Source of the DNA: JAKLDO01 sp035354435
GTDB lineage: Bacteria > UBP6 > UBA1177
Length of the DNA stretch: 11,473 nt
Direction: 5' to 3'
Assembly: GCA_035354435.1 (NCBI GenBank)
Contig: DAOQAY010000094.1
Span: 1 to 11,473, forward strand
Each line of letters starts with the position of its first letter. Position 1 is the stretch's first letter. The notes under the pieces were generated by a model. The model was given only the letters and a program-made list of their open reading frames with translations, ran no database searches and was not told the origin of the DNA. Positions 6,607 to 11,473 of this stretch are shown here, piece by piece. Both the position numbers and the translations under genes were made by a program.

Positions 6607-7179
6607 ATGAAAAAGATTTTTCTGATTGCAGCAGCGGTGATTTTGCTAACAAGCGGACTCGTGGCTCAAAACGGGAAGAAGGTGGAGATGTATGTTCAGC
6701 CCACTTTCGGGTTCGGACTTGCTTTTGACAACTACAACGCTTTCGGACTGGATGCAGGAATTGATATTGTTTTTAAAGTCTGGGAAAACAATAAAAAAGC
6801 AGCGGGAAAAATGTTTGCAGGTATCGACACCGGATTTCAATACTGGGTTCCCACAAAATCCATAGGAATTTACAGCAGGAAACACCACATTTTCACAATG
6901 CCGGTAACAGGTTATTTTTCCTATGAATTCAAAGTAAACGCAGGAGCACTTGCCTATGCCGGACCTTTTATAACTTTCGGCATAAGTTTTGATGTCGACC
7001 ACACAGTATATGAAAAGGACAGAAGCCATGCCGACACCGATTTTTATCCCGATTTTGCTAATTCTTTCGGCGGATCGCTCGTATTCACCAACGGCTGGGT
7101 TTTCAAACAGAGCTTTGCATGGAGTTCAGCGAACTATTACTTCGGAATGTTCCTGCTTGAGGCAGGATACAGGTTCTAA
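6607..7179 (+). CDS. Outer-membrane beta-barrel protein, 190 aa
   Basis: The N-terminus is a classical signal peptide, with probable signal peptidase I cleavage after LVA (residue 20). The mature protein of about 170 residues alternates aromatic and glycine-rich strands, for example VQPTFGFGLAFDNYNAFGLD and AYAGPFITFGISFDVD. It ends LLEAGYRF, with the C-terminal aromatic residue recognised by the barrel assembly machinery. Size and pattern suggest a barrel of about eight strands, but no named family was recognised. I start at ATG 6607 because GGAGGT (6595-6600) then has a 6-base spacing. The in-frame ATG at 6601 abuts that motif and is unlikely. It follows the PHP lipoprotein by 35 bases in the same direction, so the two are probably co-transcribed. 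Its stop is 1 base from the convergent mscL stop. Confidence 0.8.
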   Translation: MKKIFLIAAAVILLTSGLVAQNGKKVEMYVQPTFGFGLAFDNYNAFGLDAGIDIVFKVWENNKKAAGKMFAGIDTGFQYWVPTKSIGIYSRKHHIFTMPVTGYFSYEFKVNAGALAYAGPFITFGISFDVDHTVYEKDRSHADTDFYPDFANSFGGSLVFTNGWVFKQSFAWSSANYYFGMFLLEAGYRF

Positions 7180-7180
7180 C

Positions 7181-7561
7181 CTATTTCTTCAGCAGATCTC
7201 TTATTTCGGTAAGGAGAACTATTTCCTGTGACGGTGCCGGAGGAGTTGCAGGAGCAGCGGTTTCCTCTTTTTTCTTTAACGAATTTATCCCTTTGATAAG
7301 CATGAATACCGCAAAAGCTACTATGCAGAAATCAAATGTCACCTGAACGAAGTTGCCGTATTTTATTGACGATCCGCCGATATTGAGACTCAAAGTCGTG
7401 AAATCCAGTCCGCCGACAAACAGTCCTATCACAGGCATTATCATGTCACCCACAGCGGAAGAAACTATCTTGCCGAAAGCGGCACCGATAATGATACCCA
7501 CAGCCATGTCAATGACATTTCCCCTCATCGCGAAAGTCTTGAATTCATTAACAATCTTCAT
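7181..7561 (-). CDS. mscL: Large-conductance mechanosensitive channel
   Basis: MscL forms a homopentameric inner-membrane pore that opens under membrane tension and releases solutes on hypo-osmotic shock. The N-terminal helix and first membrane segment, FAMRGNVIDMAVGIIIGAAF followed by GKIVSSAVGDMIMPVIG (10-46), match the family closely. The second membrane segment is about 70-94. The basic KKKEE, a Pro/Ala-rich linker and the C-terminal helix LLTEIRDLLKK follow. The length of 126 aa is typical. ATG 7561 has GGAGGT 6 bases upstream; an in-frame extension to 7585 would swallow this site. It lies 30 bases behind the RHH gene, and no separate promoter is visible, so it is probably co-transcribed with it. 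Confidence 0.96.
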   Translation of the reverse strand: MKIVNEFKTFAMRGNVIDMAVGIIIGAAFGKIVSSAVGDMIMPVIGLFVGGLDFTTLSLNIGGSSIKYGNFVQVTFDFCIVAFAVFMLIKGINSLKKKEETAAPATPPAPSQEIVLLTEIRDLLKK

Positions 7562-7591
7562 TGAAACACCTCCAATTATTAACACACAAAA

Positions 7592-7870
7592 CTAAATCTG
7601 AATTTTTATTTTTCCCTGGGCGAACTGGCTCAAAACAAGCTGCATTAAAGTCTGATACGGGATTCTTTCAGCATCAGCTTTTCTGCGGATCATTTCAAGA
7701 ATATCGCTGTTAATTCTTAGTGTTACGCTCTTTATCGCCCTCATTTCGCCGAGCGTTTGTTTAGCATCTTCAGCAAGTTCTTTTTTTCTTTCGTCTGTCA
7801 CAGGAGTGAACGCACCGGACTCATAAAGATCGTGAAGCTCTTTTTCTTCGGATACTTTCTTTTTTGTCAT
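7592..7870 (-). CDS. Ribbon-helix-helix (CopG/BrnA-like) DNA-binding protein, solo antitoxin type
   Basis: The C-terminal half, SVTLRINSDILEMIRRKADA with ERIPYQTLMQLVLSQF (48-84), is a ribbon-helix-helix fold: a short beta strand followed by two helices, with the IPYQTL turn common in CopG-type antitoxins. The charged N-terminus (1-45) would be the toxin-binding part in a toxin-antitoxin pair. No toxin ORF lies on either side: 190 non-coding bases upstream, mscL downstream. It may be an orphan antitoxin or simply a repressor. The start is ATG 7870, with GAGG 6 bases upstream; the ATG at 7891 would be only about 10 bases from the predicted transcription start and has no ribosome binding site. 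RHH proteins usually repress their own promoter, and phased repeats overlap the one here. Confidence 0.8.
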   Translation of the reverse strand: MTKKKVSEEKELHDLYESGAFTPVTDERKKELAEDAKQTLGEMRAIKSVTLRINSDILEMIRRKADAERIPYQTLMQLVLSQFAQGKIKIQI

Positions 7871-7889
7871 TAAAACCTCAAAATATTCC

Positions 7890-7918
7890 ATATCTAAAAC
7901 ACATCTATTTTATGTCTA
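7890..7918. repeat. Three 11-base-phased ANRTCTA repeats, putative operator
   Basis: ATATCTA (7890-7896), ACATCTA (7901-7907) and ATGTCTA (7912-7918) recur at an exact 11-base period, about one helical turn. The outer two extend to ATATCTAAAA and ATGTCTAAAA, nine of ten identical. They cover the -10 element and predicted transcription start of the RHH-mscL promoter. Same-face repeats of this kind fit cooperative binding by RHH dimers. This is an inference from layout only. Confidence 0.5.
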
Positions 7919-7934
7919 AAAAGCTTCAAGTCAA
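7907..7934 (-). promoter_or_regulatory. Promoter of the RHH-mscL operon
   Basis: On the minus strand TTGACT (7929-7934) and TAAAAT (7907-7912) are each five of six consensus and are 16 bases apart. Transcription would start near 7900, about 30 bases before the RHH start codon. The rest of the 190-base gap up to the endonuclease gene (7935-8060) holds no gene, only a small palindrome and the T-rich end of the endonuclease transcript. Confidence 0.6.
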
Positions 7935-8013
7935 CATGCTTTTAAAAATGTCGGCAAAGTTGAAATGTCCGAGTTAAAATATAAAAGGATACGATTTTTC
8001 TAAAAATTCTACC

Positions 8014-8024
8014 GCAATTATTGC
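8014..8024. repeat. Small palindrome GCAA-N3-TTGC
   Basis: GCAATTATTGC is perfectly symmetric around one base (arms GCAAT/ATTGC) and lies about 80 bases upstream of the RHH-mscL promoter. It shares GCAA-N3-TTGC with the palindrome at 5282-5292. It may be chance. Confidence 0.2.
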
Positions 8025-8040
8025 TGAAAATGAATCGTTA

Positions 8041-8080
8041 AAAAAAGAAAAAACCAGAATTTATGCATTAGTTATTCCAG
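8041..8080 (-). terminator. Possible intrinsic terminator of the restriction-modification transcript
   Basis: On the minus strand CTGGAAT (8074-8080) can pair with ATTCTGG (8054-8060), with two wobble pairs and a 13-base loop that contains the endonuclease stop codon. A T tract interrupted by a single C follows. The stem is weak, so this is only a candidate. Confidence 0.35.
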
Positions 8081-9032
8081 TCAAAGCAATTATTCGATTT
8101 TTAAAATCAATATACTCTTCTCCTGTTTTATTTTTTAAAGAAGAAATTCTATAAAATCTATTTGTAGAAGGTGATTCTCTTTGGGCCATTGAAAAGTCTA
8201 TTCTATCAACATTTACGACAGTCCAGCATTCGACAAAACCATCTGATTTTGCTTTTTGATGGCTTTTTTCTGCTTCGCCAACCCGATTATGAATATTTGA
8301 AAAATCAGTTCCTCCCTTTATCTCAATTGCAATAATGTTTCTCATATTATCCTGACTCATTTCTTCTCTAATAACAATATCTGGATCTGGAGAAAATTCT
8401 ATTAATACTTGTCTCCCCGCTGCATTTGTTATCCTTATTTTATTTGAAGAGGATTCAACAGAAGCATGTTTTACAATATTATGAATTGCTTCAAATACAT
8501 CAACAATTCCAACAACACCTTTTCGGACATTTGCGCCACCTCTCAATTGTGGTCCGACTGTTAATAGTGTTAAATCATACAGCAATTCTTTACTTAAGCG
8601 ATTAATACCAATTCCATCTATTAATGCACAAAGGCTGTTTACAAGCTCTTTACAAAGAAGGGAAATTACTTCTAAATTTCTCTTTGTGAGAAGTCCCTTC
8701 ATTTCCATTGATTTAAATCCTGAAATCCCAAATTTTGATGTATAAAATTCCTTTTGACTGAATCCCAATAAAAGGCGATAATAACCAAGCAAATATGGAT
8801 TCTTTTCTAATAAACAGGGAACCGGAAAAATTAATTCTCCTCGTAAGCCACATTTTGCTGTTGCCTTTAACATCTCTTGTGGAACAAAATCAGAAAGCTG
8901 TTTATCAAGGAGTCTAAGATCAACCTCTTCCACAGTATTACTTAACGCTTCTTGTAAATAAACACTCCGAATTTGCCCCAGTGTATAAGAAAAATCAATT
9001 TGCAATTCAGGAATTGGAATATTTATTTTCAT
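8061..9032 (-). CDS. Type II restriction endonuclease, XcyI/Cfr9I family (predicted CCCGGG)
   Basis: The 323-residue protein looks like the XcyI family of PD-(D/E)XK endonucleases, whose known members cut CCCGGG. FSYTLGQIRSVYLQEALSNT (14-33), GLRGELIFPVPC (62-73) and LLGFSQKEFY (88-97) are the segments I associate with this family. The catalytic core is visible as SPDPDIVI (214-221) and IAIEIKGGTDFSNIHNRVGE (234-253), giving the acidic residue and the E237-x-K239 pair. From memory the relatives are about 330 aa, so this one appears full length. It starts 2 bases after the methyltransferase stop, with GAGG about 11 bases upstream, a long spacing that may lower its translation relative to the methyltransferase. 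Base composition is much AT-richer than in the flanking genes, suggesting acquisition. Specificity is inferred from family resemblance. Confidence 0.85.
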   Translation of the reverse strand: MKINIPIPELQIDFSYTLGQIRSVYLQEALSNTVEEVDLRLLDKQLSDFVPQEMLKATAKCGLRGELIFPVPCLLEKNPYLLGYYRLLLGFSQKEFYTSKFGISGFKSMEMKGLLTKRNLEVISLLCKELVNSLCALIDGIGINRLSKELLYDLTLLTVGPQLRGGANVRKGVVGIVDVFEAIHNIVKHASVESSSNKIRITNAAGRQVLIEFSPDPDIVIREEMSQDNMRNIIAIEIKGGTDFSNIHNRVGEAEKSHQKAKSDGFVECWTVVNVDRIDFSMAQRESPSTNRFYRISSLKNKTGEEYIDFKNRIIALTGITNA

Positions 9033-9034
9033 TT

Positions 9035-9904
9035 TTAAGCTATCCTCACAATCTTAGGTTCTTTACTTTTCAATCTATCAATAGCGATTCCCACATAATC
9101 TGGATTTAGTTCTATCCCGATAAAATTCCTCTGATTTTCTAAACAAGAAACCCCTACGGTCCCTGATCCAAAAAATGGATCTAAAACAAAATCTCCAAGT
9201 TTTGTTGATGCTTTAATACAGGGCTCAATTAAAGTTTTTGGAAAAGTTGCAAAATGCGAACCCGTAAATGCTTGAGTAGGAATACTCCATACACTTCTGC
9301 GACTCCTCAATTTACCATTGCCACCGATTTCCTTCATGGATTCATAATCATAATAGTATCTTTCATTCTTACTAAACATAAATAAATACTCATGAGAACG
9401 AGTCGGGCGATCTTTTACACTTTCTGGCATAGCATTTGGTTTATTCCAAACAATATCACTTCTTAAATACCAACCATCATCCTGTAACGCAAAGGCAAGC
9501 CTCCATGGAATCCCTTGAAGATCTTTGGGTTTTAACCCTTCTGGTGTATTCGGTCGCATAGCCATCGCTCGTGCGGGGTTTTTTTTATCTGGCGATCTGT
9601 ACCCACGATTGCCACTTGTGTATCCATCACCAATATTCAACCATAAAATTCCATCATTTCGCAAAACTCTCTTGATTTCATTGAAAATTGCGACTAAATG
9701 ATTGATAAATTGTGGCAATGTTGTTTCAAGACCTATTTGCCCATAAACACCATAATCTCTCAATCCCCAGTATGGAGGAGATGTTATTACACATTGAACT
9801 GATTCTGTAGGAAGCACTCTTAATGCGTTTAAGGCATCACCTTCGATAATCATAGAATCATTTATTGAAAGTTGATTATTTGGGTCGATCTTTAAATATT
9901 TCAT
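9035..9904 (-). CDS. DNA methyltransferase, beta class, probably N4-cytosine, partner of the XcyI-type endonuclease
   Basis: Catalytic motif IV, TSPPYWGLRDYG (41-52), comes before the S-adenosylmethionine-binding motif I, LDPFFGSGTVG (241-251), which is the beta-class order. TSPPYWGLRDYG is the form I recall from the N4-cytosine enzymes M.XcyI and M.Cfr9I, so this enzyme probably methylates a cytosine in CCCGGG and protects the host. The long region between the motifs (about 95-215) carries the target recognition part. At 289 aa it is close to the roughly 300 residues remembered for the relatives. GGAGG lies 3 bases before the ATG. It is transcribed ahead of the endonuclease gene with a 2-base gap, from its own promoter. 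No controller (C) protein gene is present. Like its partner it is AT-rich compared with the flanks. Confidence 0.9.
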   Translation of the reverse strand: MKYLKIDPNNQLSINDSMIIEGDALNALRVLPTESVQCVITSPPYWGLRDYGVYGQIGLETTLPQFINHLVAIFNEIKRVLRNDGILWLNIGDGYTSGNRGYRSPDKKNPARAMAMRPNTPEGLKPKDLQGIPWRLAFALQDDGWYLRSDIVWNKPNAMPESVKDRPTRSHEYLFMFSKNERYYYDYESMKEIGGNGKLRSRRSVWSIPTQAFTGSHFATFPKTLIEPCIKASTKLGDFVLDPFFGSGTVGVSCLENQRNFIGIELNPDYVGIAIDRLKSKEPKIVRIA

Positions 9905-9970
9905 TGCCCTCCAATATTTTCAACTGTCATAATTCTTTCCATAAACCACTTCGATTACCAAATCTCAAAC

Positions 9971-9999
9971 ACTTTACTTTTTCTCAATTTCTTAGTCAA
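9971..9999 (-). promoter_or_regulatory. Promoter of the restriction-modification operon
   Basis: On the minus strand TTGACT (9994-9999) lies 17 bases before TAAAGT (9971-9976, four of six consensus). The -35 begins immediately after the stop codon of the HAD gene. About 60 bases of leader follow before the methyltransferase ATG. Confidence 0.45.
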
Positions 10000-10653
10000 T
10001 CATTTTCCGGTGATCAGGAGCAACTCAATTTCTTTCACGCTTTTGCAGATATATGTCGCGCCGGCTTCTTTGAGTTCTGTTTCGCTTCCGTAGCCGAATG
10101 TGACGCCGATCGAGTCAATTCCGTTCTCTTTTGCGCCGATGATGTCATAAAACCGGTCGCCGATCATGATTGTTTTATTTTTTTCGAGTTTGAATTTTTC
10201 GATGATGTGGCTGATTATTTCCGTTTTTCCTGATTCTGTGCCGTTGAGGTTGCTTCCTTTAACATATTGGAAATATTCAGTTATTCCGAAATTATCAAGC
10301 ACTGCGTTTGCATGGACAGTCGGCTTTGAAGTGGCAAGGACAATCCTCATATTCCGGCTTTTAAGCGATTTAAGAAGCTCGACAACTCCCGGAAATATTC
10401 TGTTTTCATTGATACCCTTATCGGTGAAATATTCACGGAAATACTGCACAGCCTTATCAGCGTCAGGGAAAGAAAAACCGCAGAAATCCCGGAAAGAGAC
10501 ATGAAGCGGCGGCCCGATGAACTTCATCAGATCACCGGCCTCGCTTTCATTCGCACCCATTTTCGCCAAAGCGAATTTAACGGAATTTATAATACCTTCT
10601 TTCGGATCGGTCAAAGTCCCGTCAAGATCAAATAGAATGTTTGTGTATTTCAC
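10000..10653 (-). CDS. HAD-family phosphatase, phosphoglycolate phosphatase-like
   Basis: All four haloacid dehalogenase motifs are present. Motif I is FDLDGTLTD (8-16), with nucleophile D9 and D11. Motif II is VLATSKPT (105-112), the motif III lysine is probably K143, and motif IV is GDRFYDIIGAKENGI (165-179). The helical cap containing IGPPLHVSF (46-54) places it among the Gph/PpaX-like HAD hydrolases. These dephosphorylate small phosphorylated metabolites such as phosphoglycolate or nucleotides, and the true substrate is not predictable. The length of 217 aa is normal. The start is GTG at 10653, overlapping the upstream TPR lipoprotein stop as GTGA. Only a weak GAG precedes it, so translation is probably coupled to the upstream gene. 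Confidence 0.9.
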   Translation of the reverse strand: MKYTNILFDLDGTLTDPKEGIINSVKFALAKMGANESEAGDLMKFIGPPLHVSFRDFCGFSFPDADKAVQYFREYFTDKGINENRIFPGVVELLKSLKSRNMRIVLATSKPTVHANAVLDNFGITEYFQYVKGSNLNGTESGKTEIISHIIEKFKLEKNKTIMIGDRFYDIIGAKENGIDSIGVTFGYGSETELKEAGATYICKSVKEIELLLITGK

Positions 10654-11363
10654 TGCTTTTTTCTCAATTGTTTAATGTATTCCAGTTCATTTAATGCAGA
10701 TCTGTCATTGCTGTTTATCTGAAGACATTTTTTATAAATCTCTTCTGCTTCATCCAGTCGGCCCATTTCAATAAGAGTGTATCCGATTCCGCGCATCGCC
10801 CTTGTCAACTCATAATCCTTTTCTTCATCCGGCGTATACTCTCCGGCGTACTCTTCAGCTTTCTTGAATATTTCCATGGACTTTTCCCAATTCTTTTCGA
10901 TTTGGCAAATATGCCCCAGCTCAGAAAAATATATCGAATTGTACGGAGAAAGCTTTATCGACCTTTCCAGAAGACTCTTCGCCTGATCATAATTTTTGAA
11001 TTCGACTTCCGCATACGCTTTATAAAATAATGCCTCCGCCCATATATCTGAAATAATATCGGCATCTTTTTTCCCTTGTGAAGCAATCAGTGAATAAACT
11101 GTCACCTCTTTAGCACTTCTTGCACAAAAAACATTCTTTGAACCGTCTTTATATTTGTTTTCATAGTATTCAATCAATGGATCCATGTAGTTTTTAACCG
11201 ATTCTTCAATTTTCCCTTTTTTTAAAGTAGCAATTCCTTCATTTAAAATCGATCTATGGTGCTTTTCATTGTCAAAACTCAATTTTTCTTTTTTCTGACC
11301 GGCACTTGCACATCCAACTAATGAAAAAATAACAACAAAAACCATGAAAAGAATCTTTTTCAC
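10650..11363 (-). CDS. TPR-repeat lipoprotein
   Basis: The signal peptide ends SLVGC, a good lipobox, with Cys18 as the lipidation site. After a helical N-terminal part, three tetratricopeptide-like repeats can be seen at about 109-142, 143-176 and 187-220. Each has the small/aromatic pattern of the fold, for example AEALFYKAYAEVEFKNYDQA and IGYTLIEMGRLDEAEEIYKK. TPR lipoproteins usually scaffold protein complexes at the membrane; the partner here is unknown. The start codon is GTG at 11363 with GGAGG 5 bases upstream. It overlaps the HAD phosphatase by 4 bases, so the two are one operon. No convincing promoter was found in 11364-11473; it may lie beyond the window. Confidence 0.85.
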   Translation of the reverse strand: MKKILFMVFVVIFSLVGCASAGQKKEKLSFDNEKHHRSILNEGIATLKKGKIEESVKNYMDPLIEYYENKYKDGSKNVFCARSAKEVTVYSLIASQGKKDADIISDIWAEALFYKAYAEVEFKNYDQAKSLLERSIKLSPYNSIYFSELGHICQIEKNWEKSMEIFKKAEEYAGEYTPDEEKDYELTRAMRGIGYTLIEMGRLDEAEEIYKKCLQINSNDRSALNELEYIKQLRKKQ

Positions 11364-11473
11364 TTTATCCTCCTCTTATTAAATTTAACGATCCGGAAAA
11401 GACTTGGTGTTTTTCATGTTTCTCTGCTTCTAATTATTTCGTTAATTTTTGTAATGAAATCTGTTTTTGCGTT

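Noticed and set aside
7171..7182. AGGTT-CT-AACCT palindrome over the barrel and mscL stop codons as a two-way terminator
   Set aside because: The 2-base centre cannot form a stable hairpin loop and no T tract follows on either strand.
7912..7977. Rightward 21-codon ORF upstream of the RHH gene, considered as a missing toxin
   Set aside because: It has no ribosome binding site, overlaps the RHH promoter and repeats, and is too short for a known toxin family.
9905..9999. Controller (C) protein gene or C box for the restriction-modification system
   Set aside because: The gap is only 95 bases, has no ORF, and no clear symmetric C-box pattern was seen.

Overview
The window reads as chromosomal DNA of a Gram-negative bacterium. 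It encodes a beta-barrel outer-membrane protein ending in the usual aromatic residue, three predicted lipoproteins, and the housekeeping block xseB-ispA-dxs. Two lipoproteins carry long Asp/Thr/Ala/Glu-rich tethers behind the lipid-bearing cysteine, and one has a Cys-Gly-rich linker of the CGSDGCGG type. From memory, that style is common in Myxococcota/Deltaproteobacteria-like metagenomic lineages; this is an inference, not a taxonomic assignment. No rRNA, tRNA, CRISPR array or insertion sequence was seen.

Left end (1-994): a leftward ORF6N-domain gene that stops in the middle of its conserved C-terminal domain, a near-consensus promoter firing leftward out of the window, and a rightward 44-residue membrane protein with a strong ribosome binding site and its own promoter.

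Isoprenoid operon (995-5256, leftward): a promoter at 5228-5256, then xseB, ispA and dxs joined by two ATGA stop/start overlaps. A two-domain, internally duplicated lipoprotein follows 14 bases after dxs. The operon supplies the exonuclease VII small subunit, DXP synthase (first step of the MEP pathway) and a prenyl diphosphate synthase.

Surface pair (5327-7179, rightward): a lipoprotein with a PHP/CehA-McbA-like metallohydrolase domain, followed after 35 bases by a small outer-membrane barrel.

Stress block (7181-7934, leftward): a solo ribbon-helix-helix (RHH) protein followed by mscL. The promoter overlaps three 11-base-phased copies of ANRTCTA, a good candidate autoregulatory operator. 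No toxin partner is visible.

Restriction-modification block (8041-9999, leftward): a beta-class SPPYW methyltransferase and an XcyI/Cfr9I-type endonuclease, 2 bases apart, with their own promoter and a possible terminator. The block is clearly AT-richer than its surroundings, and its predicted target is CCCGGG.

Right end (10000-11363, leftward): a TPR lipoprotein and a HAD phosphatase joined by a GTGA overlap.

No wholly new system is evident. The best leads are the RHH-mscL operon with its phased repeats, the acquired XcyI-type system, and the duplicated cysteine-bearing lipoprotein in the isoprenoid operon.
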